Of a DNA stretch of 64,000 nucleotides, positions 35,832 through 47,941 are shown piece by piece (position 1 is the stretch's first letter; the number at the start of each line of letters is the position of its first letter). Position numbers and translations under genes: made by a program. Under the pieces are notes generated by a model, which worked only from the letters and a program-made list of their open reading frames with translations, did no database searches and had not been told where the DNA came from. Source of the DNA: Spisula solida (lineage: Eukaryota > Mollusca > Bivalvia > Venerida > Mactridae); assembly GCA_947247005.1 (NCBI GenBank), contig OX365954.1, positions 140,001-204,000 of the forward strand, written 5' to 3'.

Positions 35832-37151
35832 TTAATCATCCTCAGAAAGAATAGTATGTTCATTCGTAAAAAAGCTATTATCCGGAGTTAAGTTTTCATT
35901 TACTTTGTATAAGTCAGTATAAAAGTTTTTACAATATGATATAATTTCTTTCGAATTTTTTATCACTATATCATTTTCAGTTTTAAGTTGGTGAATAGTT
36001 TTACTTTCGGCTCTCTTACGTTCTAGGTTTGCAAAGTATTTTGTGTTTTTTTCAGCCCCTTCTATCCATTCCGCACGAGACCTTAATATAATGCCTTTAA
36101 TTTTTTCTTCAGTTATACCATTTAATAGTTTGATTTGTTGTTTAAGTTCAGTTTGGAAGTTTTCGTTATTAGGATCGGAAATAATGTCACGTTCTAATTT
36201 GTCAATGTTTTTTATGTTTAATTCATTTTCTTTCTTAGATTTTTGTAATTTACTTGAGAATTTAATCGATTCGTTTCGTACTGTGCCTTTAACTAGTTCC
36301 CATAACGTATTTGGGTTAGACTCCTTATTTATGTTGGCTATTTCGTTTATTGCTTGTTTGATTTTTGTTTGAAAATCTTTATTCAGTAATATTGCGTTGT
36401 TTATTTTGAAGAATCCGCTTCCACGTTCTGTTGAGAAGAGGTCCAAATCGAATGTAACAACCGAATGGTCTGATTTGAAGCCATGTTTAATATTACAATT
36501 GTTTACATGGTTTAAAATATTTGACGACACTAAAAAATAATCTAATCTGCAAAAAATAGGCGGTTTATGATTAGAGTGCCATGTGAATTGTTTTGAATTT
36601 GGATGTTTTAGTCTCCAAATATCATGTATATCGTTATTTTCCATGATTTCTTGAATTCGCTTTGAACTTTTTTTGTGTGAACTTTTATTACCATTTTGTT
36701 TATCAATATTTATATCGATAATCGTGTTAAAATCACCACCGATTATGAATGTTTCATTACTGTTTTCTATAAGTATGATCTCTAAAACATTTAACAATTC
36801 TTCATCGTCTCTATTAGGTCCGTATATATTTAATAGAAGTAAACTATTCCCGTCAATCTCTATATTTAATGATTGAAGTCGACCCTGTCTATATTCTTTA
36901 TAGGACTTAAATACAAAGTTTACATCTTCGTTGACGAATATGCCTATCCCTGCGCTATTTGACTGGTTTCCACTAATAAACATTTCACCCTTCCATTCCC
37001 TTTTCCACTCGTTATAATTGTTTGGTGTGCAATGTATTTCTTGTAAAAAACTTATTGAATATTTATTCAGTTTTAACCATTCAAACAATTAGACTCTTTT
37101 TTATTTTGATGCTATACCCTTGACGTTAAATGTGGAAAACTTGAGACTCAT
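35832..37151 (-). pseudogene. LINE-B endonuclease domain (ORF2 N-terminus)
   Basis: An APE-type endonuclease nicks the target DNA for LINE insertion. Visible motifs are TFNVKG at the N-terminus (before two in-frame TAA codons), FLQEIH with the catalytic Glu, LLNIYGPN, IIGGDFNT, TWHSNHK, CRLDYFLVS and the catalytic SDHSVVTFDL. After the domain comes a lysine/glutamate-rich linker leading to the reverse transcriptase. The open part from 37088 to 35832 is 418 codons. Confidence 0.85.
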
Positions 37152-37396
37152 TATTTACAGTTTACATTTTCCGTTTTCTAGTTCAGCTTTGTGTTGGGCA
37201 TTGTGGCGCATGATTGAGGTATACACCTTTTCACACTCCTAACGCAACACCTTTAGGCCATACCAAATCGTTTTTTCGTTTAGCCTCCACCCTGAGTTCG
37301 AAAACCTATCTAGCTATCCTGAGAGAGAAAACGAAGCCATTGAAAAAAACTTCTATACTCATCATTATATGGCTAACAAAATTAGCTTTCATGCAG
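37152..37396. other. LINE-B 5' flank, no gene
   Basis: A short stretch between LINE-B and the tail of LINE-C. It may include LINE-B 5' sequence but has no recognisable ORF1. Confidence 0.4.
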
Positions 37397-37659
37397 TGTA
37401 AGTAAGTAAGTAAGTAACGACTTTATTTATAGTGGTTAACATATTTGGCAGAGCCAATTTACAATATGGTCCACTTGATAAATATGTACAATAAACAATT
37501 ATAAAACAAGATTTTACAAAACATACAACAAAGTAAGGTAATGATAGGACAAATGAATTTGAAATGAAAACAAAATAGAATAAATGTGATACATAAATAT
37601 ATGAACTAATAAAATGTACTTTGTAGTGCCATAGACTTAAGTCTGTATATGTAGGAACT

Positions 37660-37845
37660 TCAAAAACTATGGTCAGCATTTTGAGACAGAAAATTTGGTT
37701 GGGAAAAGTGCCATTGAAGATATGATTGTTTGAATTTTGCAAGCGTTTCAGCTGAACGTATATGAATTGGTATGTTATTCCAGATTGTGGGTCCAGAGTA
37801 GCTCAAAGATTTACGAAAAAATTCTATTCTCGGTTTGTAGTCCAT
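37660..37845 (-). pseudogene. LINE-C ORF2 C-terminal end
   Basis: The frame encodes DYKPRIEFFRKSLSYSGPTI then WNNIPIHIR and a phenylalanine/lysine-rich end. The Y-x-GP-x-x-WN-x-IP block is the usual last conserved element of CR1/L2/Jockey ORF2. Its ATG is an accident of the insertion junction; the protein continues from 41907 on the other side of the 4.06-kb element. Confidence 0.8.
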
Positions 37846-37847
37846 GG

Positions 37848-40800
37848 GCCAGTGGGGTAAACCCCCCCCCCCCCCCCTAGGGAATTTCGGACACTATATT
37901 TTTCTGAAAGCGTATGACCAGTAGAGTATTTTTCCAAAGTCTGCACTTTGGCCGTTGGGGCGTTAAGATTTTTTGGGGTAAAACGTTAAAAATATGAACG
38001 AAAGTGTGAATTTCTGGAATTGGTTAATTACTATCACATTTAGTAAGTTATTTTGTAATTAAACACTTTTATGGGTTGTTATTAACTCATAGTTTAAGTC
38101 TGCAAAATTCTAGTCCCGTGTAATTATGCAAAATGGGATATTTTTGGGGTAAAACATTAAAAAATACATGTAAAAGTGCAAATTTTGAGAATCGGTACAC
38201 TTTAATGGCAGAATACAATGTCATTGATCTTTTTTTTTTGGTAATTATGAAAGGCTTTGACCTACCAATACTTTTCCTAAAGTCTGCACTTCAGACATTG
38301 GGGCGTTCAGCAGGAAAAACAAAAATAAGATTATCTCCCCTGCTTTTAAATGGTGTACAAATTGTAACGATGTATTCACTTAACTATGCTATAACACATT
38401 GTGTCTTACTGTATTTTAATTGCAATTGTGAATACCAATAAAGGCATATTCCCAAAATGTATTTTAACATTTAAATGCACAAAAGGTGGGTCTATTATGG
38501 AAAATGGCCATCAAAATGGCCGCCAAAATGACCAAAGTATTGAAAACAGCCGTTCTACTTATTTACAAGTACATGTACTCACAATATGATTTTGAAATCT
38601 ATTTCCATTTTTCACTTTGTTTGCAATGTATGTTATAGTTGGCATCAGTAACATTGTATGGATTGTGTTATATTATACTTACATGTATTTTACAATAGCG
38701 GGTGGGGTAAATATTCATTCATTTTTTTCAAATGTTATTGTACAGCTATTCCTTTGACACAATGGCTGTGCATCATGGTTGTCTCAGGAATGGCTGTTCT
38801 GGGTGGTTGTGAGTATCCAAGAGGACCAGGAATCTCTCGACCTTGTAGTTGCCAGTACACATAGTGCAATAAATGAGATACCACATGATAGTGCACATCC
38901 TATAAGACCATGGATGTGTGTATCCAGTAGTACTGTCTGCTCATGGTGTGTGTCAGTACCCTACAGCACCATAAATACCTGTACCTAGTGGTATTGGGTA
39001 CCCTCTAATTGATGCACCTAGTGGTTATGAGTACCAAATACAACCACGTATGCATGAACACGGTGGTTGTGGGTACCCATTAGGACTAGGATGGATGTAC
39101 CTAATGGTTATGAGTACCTAATAAGACTAGGAGTTTATGTGCAAGGTGGTCGTGAATACATACATGGACTAGGACTGATTTACCCAGTGTTTATGATTGC
39201 CTAACAAGACCAGGAATGTTCTACTTAGGCACTAAGTCGTCAATAGGACGAGGAATGGGTGCTCCTAATGGTTGTCTGTACTCAACAAGACCAGTAATGT
39301 ATGTACATAACAGGATCCGGAATAGTGGCTATGCATACCAAATAAAACCATGAATGTATGTACATGTACTAGTAAATGATGGTAGTGGGTACCCAATAGG
39401 ACCTATAACGGTTGTGTATTGTAGCTGCAAGTACTTTATCACCCTTCTTATGCATGTACATGATGGTTACGGGTACCCACTTAGTCTAGGAATGTATGTA
39501 TCCAGTGGTTATGAGTACCTAATAAAGTCAGGACTGTCTGTACATCGTGGTAATCATGACCCAATCAGACAAAAATGACCACTCCTTGTGGTTGTAAGTA
39601 CATAATCCGTCTGCAATTGTCTGTACATTGTGGTTTGGAGTATCCAATAGGACAAGGAATGCATGGGACATGATAGTTGTGGGTACCCACTAGGACTTGA
39701 AATGTATGTACCTAGTCGATATGAGTATCTAATTAGACCATGCTTCATGTACATGGGGTTAGTGATTACCCAATTTGATGAAAAAAATGGTCACAGCTGA
39801 GGGTTAGGCATGCTCACTGCTGAATTTTAAAGACCAGGAATGTATCTACATGGTGTCAATAGGACAAGGAATGGGTGATCCCAATAGTTGTCTGTACTCA
39901 ATAAGACCAATAATGTATGTAACTAGTGATTGAGAGATGTCTTAACATGATGATGTTCAGTATCTATCCTAAACCCGAATGTATGTTAATCGTGGTTATT
40001 GGCACCCTATACGACCAGGAATGTATGTATATGCATGGTAGTCAGTACCCACAGGGACCAATAATGGCTGAGTATAGTGGCTGTGAGGACTCGATTATAC
40101 CACGTATGCATGAACATAGTGGTTTTAAGTACGCACTAGGACTATGAATGTATGCATCTAGTGGTTATGTATCCCTGATAGGGCCAGGACTGCCTGTAGA
40201 TGGTGGTAGCAGTGACCAAATAGAACAACATATGACTGCACCTAGTGGTTGTTAGTGCCCAACCCAGTCACAAATGTCTGTACATTGTGGTTTTTTGTAT
40301 TCAATAGGACCAGGCATGTATGTACATGGTAGTTGGGGTACCCACTATGACTAGGAATGTATGTATGAGTATCCAATAAGAACATCACAGTCTGTACACG
40401 GGGGTAGTGATTACCCAAATAGGACAACAAATGGTCGCACCTAGTAGTTGGTATTTCCCAATCGGACAACTGATTTTGTACATGACGGTTTCGAGTAGAA
40501 CATATGTTATGAGTGGTCAATAAGGCCAAGCATGTAGCCACATGGCGCGCCTGAGTTGTCAATTGATGATCGGCAGTATCCAACGAGAATGTCTGAACCT
40601 AGTGGTTATAAGTATTCTTTACGACCAGCAATATATGTATATGGTGGAAATGAGTACCCAATTGCACCTATAATGCCTGTACATGGTGGTTTAGAGTACC
40701 AAATAGGACCAGGAATGTCTGTATATGGATATGTAAGTCACCAATATGACTGGGCATGTATGTACTTCAATAAGCAGTTACGAGTACCCAATTAGAACAT

Positions 40801-41906
40801 GGTAAGTGTGACTACCCATTGAGACGAGGAATGAATGTACCTACCAGTGGTTATGGGTACCAAGCCTGACCAGCGATATCTGTATAAGTATGGTGGTTTT
40901 GAATATCAAATAGAACTAGGAATGGTATTGGCTATGCTATCAAATTAGACTAGGACTGTCTGTGCATGGTGGTAGTTAATACCCGATAGGACAACTGATG
41001 TCTGTATAGGGTTGTTTAGTGCTAAATAGAACCAATATTGCATGTAATGGTTATTCGTACGTACCAATTAGGACTAGGTATGGATGTACTTAGTGGTTTA
41101 ATAATAATTTACCCAACAGTACCAGAACTGCCTATATATGGTTAGAATGTAATTTTGAATACCCATTAGGACTAGGAATGTCCGTACCCGATGGTCGTAA
41201 GTTACAACTAGGACACCAATTCCCAAAAATCACACTTTCCGTTTATTATTTTTGTAATTTTCCCCCAAAGTATCTCATCTGGCAATATATATTTGAAATC
41301 TTAAACTGCATGTTACTACAAATTTATCACATTAATATTATTTAGTTACAAAAAAATTATCATAGGAATGGTTTTATTGTAATCTACAGATTCCTAATAT
41401 TCCCACTTTTCGGTTTATATTTTTTGATGTTTTACCCCAAAAATATCACACTTTGCGTAATAACATGGCTTTAATTTTTTGCAGTATGAAACTGCACTAT
41501 AATATCTTTCAATCAGAGTATTTTTTATAAAAAAAATAAATAAATGCCATTGCAGTCCACAGATTCCAAAAATTCGCACTTTTCTCTTATAATTTTTAGC
41601 ATTTTACCCCAAAAAAAGCCATGTTGCACAATAGCAGCACTCTGATTTTTTCAGTCTAGATAGGACAGGTTAATATCTACCTGTTACAGAGATTTATTTT
41701 ATAATAACATAATAAATAAGATTGTAGTTAACCGATTCCAAAAATTTGTACTTTTCGTTTATATTTTTTGACGTTTTACCCCAAAAAATCTTAACGCCCC
41801 AATGGCCAAAGTGCAGACTTCAGGAAAATACTCCAGGGACCATATGCTTTCAGAAAAATATAGTGACCAAAATTCCCTAGGGGGGGAGGGTCTTCTATTG
41901 GTGGCT
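37848..41906. mobile_element. Long-TIR element with a 42-bp minisatellite core
   Basis: The element is 4059 bp and inserted in LINE-C with CATGG on both sides (37843-37847 and 41907-41911). The outer ends start GCCAGTGG and (reverse complement) AGCCACCAATAG, then both enter a poly-C run and CCCTAGGGAATTT, CACTATATTTTTCTGAAAGC, AAGTCTGCACTTTGGCC, TTGGGGCGTTAAGATTTTTT and GGGGTAAAACGT. Inverted similarity extends some 250-300 bp, with repeated sub-blocks farther in (TTTGGGGTAAAAC recurs on the left and GTTTTACCCCAAAAA three times on the right). The centre (38775-41215) is a degenerate tandem repeat. No transposase is present. The superfamily is unknown. Confidence 0.85.
38775..41215 (+). repeat. 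~42-bp degenerate minisatellite, over 50 copies
   Basis: The consensus unit is roughly GGTGGTTATGAGTACCCAAT then AGGACCAGGAATGTATGTAC, with period 42 bp and frequent indels. In units that stay in frame it encodes a 14-residue repeat of the type GGYEYPIGPGMYVH, best seen at about 40601-40726 where three units run in frame. Stops and indels elsewhere show it is not a gene now. Confidence 0.85.
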
Positions 41907-42415
41907 CATGGACTATTGGGTACATTTAGCTCATTGTTTTGATTTGATCGAAGTTCACGATCAGATGCTTGGTTGTTGATGAATTTTGAAGTAAGATGGT
42001 CAGGTGATTGCATATTTATTGATTTATATATTAGGATAGCTATTTTGTAATTTACTCTTTCTGAAAATATCATCCATTTCAATTCAGTAAACAATTCTGT
42101 TGATGGAGCATTGAAATCCTTATCGAGGATAATTCTTGCAGCACGCTTTTGAAATTTTAGAACAGTGTTTAATAGTTCATCATTGCAGTTACCCCAAATG
42201 GTACAGCAATAATCAAGATGTGGCAGAATATAGGCATTGTAGAATAACTTTCGTGAATGTAAGCTTAGGTATTGTTTTATTCGTAACAGAAGATATAAAT
42301 TGATATTACATTTTTTAATGGTCTGTTCAACTTGACATTTCCAGTTTAGGTGTTCGTCAACATGTATTCCTAATAATTTCTCACTTGATGAGTATGATAG
42401 TGGTAAACCTTGCAT
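41907..42415 (-). pseudogene. LINE-C ORF2, post-RT region
   Basis: The 168-codon frame has KLLGIHVDEHLNWKCQVE, YNAYILPHLDYCCTIWGNC and KFQKRAARIILDKDF, the blocks that follow the RT core in CR1/L2-type ORF2. It stops at TGA formed at the left border of the inserted element (41906-41908). The next residues are found at 37845. Confidence 0.85.
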
Positions 42416-42444
42416 TTGTATACTGTTAGAATTTGTGTGCTCTT

Positions 42445-43290
42445 TTATTTTTTGTTGTTATAGGAAGCAGTGATGTACATTGCTTTAGTTTTTGATACGT
42501 TTGGAAGCATTGAGTTGTCTTTGCACCATTCATCAACAATATCTGTGATAGTCTGCAGTATATTATGTACCTCACTTACTGTTTTACCAAACACAGACAT
42601 TGTTGTATCATCTACAAACATGTCAACGGTCGTTTTGTTAGTGTGTAGTGGTAGGTCATTAATATATAGTATAAACAGTATTGGACCGAGGATAGAGCCC
42701 TGTGGAACACCTGCTGATATTTGTTGAGCAGAAGATAGCTGTCCAGATACACATACTTGTTGAGAACGGTGTTGTAGGTATGATGACAGCCAGTTTACAG
42801 CAGATTCACTAAACTTGTACAGTTTTAGTTTTTCTATCAATAGTGCATGATTCACAAAGGATTTGTCATTTATAGCTTGAATCCACTCATCAATTATATT
42901 TGTAAGAGCAGTTTCACATGAATGGTTTGAACGAAATCCTGATTGAGTGGAATATAGAAGTTTATTTGTTTCTAAGAATTGTTTTATATGATTTGAGACA
43001 TGTCTTTCTATGATTTTAGATTATATTGGTAGGATTGATATTGCTCTGTAGTTGCTTTTGTCTGTTTTGGAATTTTTCTTAAAGATTGGAATTACTTTTG
43101 CTATTTTAAATGTTTCTGGAAATTTACACTTATTTATGCTTAGATTAATTATCTTTGTGAGTGGTCTGCATATCGTTTTATGACATAACTTTAATATTCT
43201 TGAGCTTATGTCATCAAGACCTGTTGCCTTTGATTCATCTAATAGCCTAAGTTCTTTTTTAATAAATTCTTCAGATACTGGTGGTATGTA
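42445..43290 (-). pseudogene. LINE-C reverse transcriptase, block A deleted
   Basis: Going 5' to 3', the frame has YIPPVSEEFIKKELRLLDES, KVIPIFKKNSKTDKSNYRAI, then after a stop near 43021 STQSGFRSNHSCETALTNII, then SFVNHALLIEKLKLY, QISAGVPQGSILGPILF and VDMFVDDTTM. The segment that should hold LDLxKAFD between TALTNIIDEW and VNHALL is missing, so the first catalytic Asp is lost. The YADD motif is FVDD. The enzyme cannot be active. Confidence 0.82.
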
Positions 43291-44666
43291 CGTGGGACGT
43301 TCAAAAATAAACAGGACTAGGGCTCTCACGGGTACAGTTTTCAATATTATACAAATATTATTACATAATATGAAATTGTAATTCAATTGCGAAAATTCGA
43401 TATCTGATTCATCGAGTAACACTAACACGTCCTCTCAAAATAGTCCATTTTGAAACCATGGTAACACGCACCCGGCGCAGCCCACCAATTACCATAAATG
43501 GCGACTAAGTAATGGGGTGTATCTTTAAAACTATTATATCGTTAGTTTTCAAACTACACCATAACATTATATGTTACATGTTGGACGGTATCTGCAAAAA
43601 TAGAGAGGTTGCGGAAGGCAACATGTAACGTGTACGTGAATACTATTTTTGGGTATTTCGTCATCCAGGTATGTGTAGTTTCTACAAGTAACGGACGTGT
43701 GACAGTCGAAAATATAATGTGTACTACGTCATACAGGTATGCGTATGCACGGGAAACCCAAGCTTTTATCGCCGGTAGTCTCAGTAAGTTTATATAAACA
43801 CTCATTATCGATTCACGAAGAAATCATGTTACAACTGCCATGTGATGTTACACGCACACGTTGTGTTTCGCAAGCCAATTTTAATGGCGACGTGTACGTA
43901 TACATGTACGGGTAGCTACACGTACACGTAGTCGTACACGTTCGAATCGCAACCTCTCTACTGACGACATTTGGACGTTAGGTATTGAAATAAACAAAAT
44001 TTGAAATCCAAGAGTTACAACTTCGTGACGCAAAAGTGACGTCACCAGAACGTAAGTGAAAACGGACAAACACCAAGTTCTGTCAACAGCAAGATGATTA
44101 AGTCCTCTGAATCGTATGGAATTATCGTGACTACATTTTGAAACAGTTCTGCTGGTCGTTTATCAGTTTTAGAATGACACAAATGCTTAATTGATAACTG
44201 TTCAGCTTTTTAAGACAGGGAAGTTATCGGAAATCATCAGAACGTCTGTGACGTCAGTTACCGAGGCATTTTAAAAATACCAACGGTTAATGGCACGGAT
44301 TCTCGCCCAGATATTCGATCTAAGATCCGGAAAAATACATGCGATTCTCACCAATGATTTACTTGTTTGACTCATTGTGGTACTGGAATGTATTCATCAT
44401 CCTATATCACTATAAACGTCGTATTTCGTAGCCCATGCGAAGCACTAACGCCGTGTAAAATAGCGCGACGTCATTTTGTGCGCCGGGTCAGCGTTAGTGA
44501 CCTTGTTTAGTCACCAGTAAGTCTCGGACCGCGTATTTGTTTTAGTTGATATTTTTACAGTATGTAGAAAAGGGATTCCGATTCATGGTGGGATGTAATT
44601 TGATATATTTCGTTTAACCATGCACGTTTTGTGACAATAGTCCTGTTTATTTTTGAACGTCCCACG
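43291..44666. mobile_element. Tc1/mariner-like MITE (1376 bp) in LINE-C
   Basis: The terminal inverted repeats CGTGGGACGTTCAAAAATAA and ACAGGACTA are perfect over 29 bp and are flanked by TA (43289-43290 and 44667-44668). The length fits a complete mariner, but no transposase remains. The interior holds a weaker inverted pair around AGAGAGGTTGCGGAAGGCAA and GAATCGCAACCTCTCT. Ignoring the element and one TA makes the host LINE frame continuous. Confidence 0.9.
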
Positions 44667-45457
44667 TAAAATGTACCATTTTCTAATTTACTGTCAACAA
44701 AGTGTTGAATGAGCGCCTCACTTTCAGTTTTAAGGTGCTGAGGTGGATTAGAAATGGATTTAAAAACATTTGTAAAAAATGGTTAAACGTTTCCGCTGTA
44801 GTGCATGGATCCAAAATCGGATTCCCATTATCATCATTTATGTAATTAGTTTGGTATGTTTTTGATTTACCGGATAATCCATTTAAATGTTTCCACAGTT
44901 GTTTCGGGTTTTTCTTGTTACTATCAATATTCTCGGAATAAAATCTCTTTTTGGCTTTCTTTGATAAACTTTTTACTTTTTGTCTGCAAAATTTGAATTC
45001 TTGTGGGTTTCTTGATTTGTTAGCCTTATGTTTTGAATTTATAGCATTTTTTATTTCTAAATTAAACCAGTCTGGTTGATGTTTATATTTAACTCGACGT
45101 TCCTTTTTAGGTAAGTGATTATTGATGACATTATGAAGAATTTTAAGAAAGAAAAAGTACAGACCATGGTTGCTTCTCTAGATCATTTAAGAAAACTTCT
45201 TCATTGAATTGTTTATAAGATCGGTATTTAATTGTAGAATGTAAAGGACCATTTTTAGTTTGATTGGCAAGTTTTCGGGTGAAGCAAACAGGATAGTGGT
45301 CACTAAATGCATGATGGTGTATTTGTACATTAATGATATTTGAAGGATAATTTGTATATAAGTGATCAATAATAGTTGACGATAAGGGCGTTACTCTGGT
45401 GGGCTTGTCCACTACTTGTGTAAAATTATGTGCATTTATAATATAATATTGTTCCAT
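44667..45457 (-). pseudogene. LINE-C endonuclease C-terminus and linker
   Basis: After a frame change the domain ends with FTQVVDKPTRVTPLSSTIID, HLYTNYPSN and SDHYPVCFTRK (the catalytic SDH). A degraded linker to the reverse transcriptase follows and runs to the MITE border at 44667. There FYIPPVSEE continues in frame from VDSKLENGT once the MITE is ignored. Confidence 0.75.
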
Positions 45458-45993
45458 GCATTATTTACTGTTTTATCTTCAAATGGAATGTAGTTATAGT
45501 TAAAGTCTCCAAGTAAAATGAGTTCTTTGTTTTCACAAAATACCTTATCTAGTGTCATTTCAAATTCTTCATTCCATGATTGTTTTGAGGAAGGGGGTCT
45601 GTATGTGTAACACAATAAAACAGATTTCTGCATATTTGGCCTAATTTCAATCCACAGTGTTTCTAGATTGTTAGTTTCCAGGTCGTGCCTTTGCCAACAT
45701 GGATATTTTGATTTTATATAGACTATTATTCCACCACCTAAAGTTTTTCGGTCTTTCCGAAACATTTGATAATTGGATAAATATAGTTCATTGTCTGAAA
45801 AATAATCACTAAGAAAAGTTTCACCTAGACATAGCACATCCAATTCACTATATTCATCTAAAAAGTGCTTAATTTCATCTAACTTGGGATGTAGATAATG
45901 TATATTTAGATGCATAAAATTTAGTCCTTTGTTTGAGAATAAAGATGAATTAGTATCATTTTTCTGAAGATCTATTGATAGTTCCAGAGTCAT
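45436..45993 (-). pseudogene. LINE-C endonuclease N-terminal part
   Basis: The frame has FMHLNIHYLHPKLDEI, the catalytic-Glu block LDVLCLGETFLSD, GGGIIVYIK, CYTYRPPSSK and ILLGDFNYNY. This is an APE-type endonuclease of the CR1/L2 style. It continues after a frameshift at about 45436-45457. Confidence 0.85.
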
Positions 45994-46083
45994 TTATTAC
46001 ATTGTTGGTTTGGTCGGTTGAATCACTGTTTACAGAATTATTTACATAGCACCAGGTTTTATTCACAGTTTTATCATGCATGT

Positions 46084-46401
46084 CTACCACTGTGCTCGTA
46101 TTACTGGCATCCAGGGATTTCCTGGCCCGTGTCTCCGCCAATCTGGGTATCCTGCGTTCCTTGGTCTGTACCTCTGATGTGGGTCCCGATGGAGATTTTG
46201 GTAAACCCTTCGAAAATTTATTGGTTTTTGTAGTTCACGATGTTTCTGTCCAAGGATGTTGCGGATTGCTGCATTCAATTGTTTTCCTAATGCAACTGAC
46301 CCTTGTTTGTTAAGATGTACTTCATCATAGTAGAGTGTCTGATCTACCTTGCCATCCTTCATTATTATATTTGTATTGTTGAGAAATGTTAGTCCTGTCA
46401 A
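46084..46401 (-). pseudogene. LINE-C ORF1 C-terminus (esterase-like)
   Basis: The frame includes YYDEVHLNKQGSVALGKQLN, which carries the D-x-V-H-L-N-x-x-G signature of the last block of SGNH-hydrolase esterases found in CR1/L2 ORF1 proteins. A basic arginine-rich tail (YQNLHRDPHQRYRPRN) follows. The N-terminus is missing: an in-frame TGA lies just upstream of 46401 and nothing recognisable lies beyond. Confidence 0.7.
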
Positions 46402-47481
46402 TCATAATAATTTACTTAAATAACTGAAAACGTGTTTGTGTGAAATAGAAACTAATACTGAGCTTATATTTAGAGTTAATATTGCACACAATCTTTACAA
46501 ATATCATTGAATTAGAGCGTAGGATAGGCAAAAATAGTAAACATGTATAGCTCAAATACTGTTGTTATCCTTCTCAAGACGCTAAACCTATCAGTCCGCG
46601 AACGACTTGTCAGGATCACTCAACTATTTAAAAGGGATTTAGTTCAAATTTGGCATATGAATCAATACATAATTATGATAGTGATGTTTCAGTGAATTTT
46701 TAACAAAAACAATTTATGGTGAGATAAAAAATAATTTCAAATAATGAACATCACTTTAAAAACTGTGAAAAGACGCCATGAAAAATATTGTGGGTGTGTA
46801 AATTTTACTAAACAGTTTATCAAAAGTTTCCCTAAAGTGATCAAAAATTAGCACTCCAGTCCATGTCATTTAGCATCTTGTATGACCTTCTATGCATTTT
46901 ATGATATGTTTGTAGCTTTGCAACATCGAGAGCACATATTTCGTGATCAATGTTTGGGAAACGTTCCTCAGTCCTGAACAAGGTCCTGTTCCTGTAGGTT
47001 TTGTGGGACTGGTGGTCGTCTAGTTGGTCGCATACACAGATCGTTACCATAATTTCTAAAATATCTTGAAATCAGAAGACGTTGGTGATAGTAGCATCTT
47101 CGGTATGTTGTGATTATGTTGTAATGCTTGTATTGCATGTGCTATGTGAGCTAGAGCTCCGTCAAGCAGTATTTTTACATGGTTTCACTTTTGTGACTTT
47201 CCGTTTTTCATCTTTCAATGAACTGATTGACATGACAATTCTAGGAGACATACAAAGAGTATTATTTTATTCACAGTCCAATTTGTAACCAGATTAATTC
47301 ATCAATAGTCAAAAATTATGAAAATATAAGTGTTACGTTAGGCGTGTGATTAAATGTATGTTTTTTGTGTGTTCCTTTCTGTGTCCTTCGTGCTAGATTG
47401 TTTCTGTTTACGGCTGACTAGCCTGTCCGATAAGTTATTGTCTTTAAGTTTTCTTTTTCTAACATCTATTCGGTAGTGCGT
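46402..47481. other. Intergenic DNA, one unexplained open stretch
   Basis: Most of this is AT-rich and non-coding. The minus-strand frame 47050-46841 (69 codons, containing FPNIDHEICALDVAKLQTYH) has coding-like composition but no recognised domain or clear exon borders. It was left uncalled. Confidence 0.4.
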
Positions 47482-47941
47482 CTACAAGGTACTATTCAAT
47501 ATCTATACAATTTACAGAATTGAATTTAATATATCGTTCATAAAACGTTGATATCAGTCTATATTGTAAAATGTTTTACCTCCGACTACTGGGAGGCGTC
47601 CGGGTACCTGGCCACCTGAAAATTCATAAACAAAGAATATATTTACTCATTACAAGACGCGCAGCACTCAAAATGAGGGGTTACCTCACTACAGTATCGA
47701 GTTCACAAGAAAAAGGTTTATAAAATCATTATTAGGGACGTCACGTGTACAGGAAAGCATTAATAAGTCATTACAACACAGGAAAAGATTAATAAATCAT
47801 AACAAGGGTCGCCATGTTCATAGGAAAATATTTATAAATATTAATAACTAAACGTTATTATATTTTAGTGTTCTTATTCTATAATAAATACGGTAGAACG
47901 TGTACAACTCGGTTGTTATTCAGTGAATACAAGATACTATT

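Larger units (their letters stand above)
33477..37151 (-). mobile_element. LINE-B: decayed L1/Tx1-type non-LTR retrotransposon
   Basis: On the minus strand an apurinic-like endonuclease, a reverse transcriptase and a cysteine-rich C-terminus follow in the order expected for one ORF2, but they are spread over several frames. NWRPISLLNFDYKIASKVI and LFADDASFLL are typical of the L1/Tx1 group rather than of Jockey or CR1. The true start is probably ATG at 37151 (MSLKFSTFNVKGIASK), followed within 25 codons by two TAA stops. The copy is inactive. Confidence 0.85.
37397..46401 (-). mobile_element. LINE-C: CR1/L2-type LINE split by two transposons
   Basis: Minus-strand pieces at 46401-44667, 43290-41907 and 37847-37397 together form one 3.56-kb LINE. 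In order they encode the end of an esterase-type ORF1, an APE endonuclease, a reverse transcriptase and the terminal GPTIWNNIP block, ending in a (TTAC)n tail after AAATAAAGTCG. The gaps are a 1376-bp MITE and a 4059-bp long-TIR element, each with a target duplication. Removing the MITE restores a continuous frame. The 5' end is truncated near 46401. An ORF1 esterase domain and a microsatellite tail favour CR1/L2. Confidence 0.85.

Noticed and set aside
46841..47050. 69-codon minus-strand frame as an exon
   Set aside because: The composition looks coding, but no family, clear acceptor/donor pair or neighbouring exon was found. Left as unexplained.
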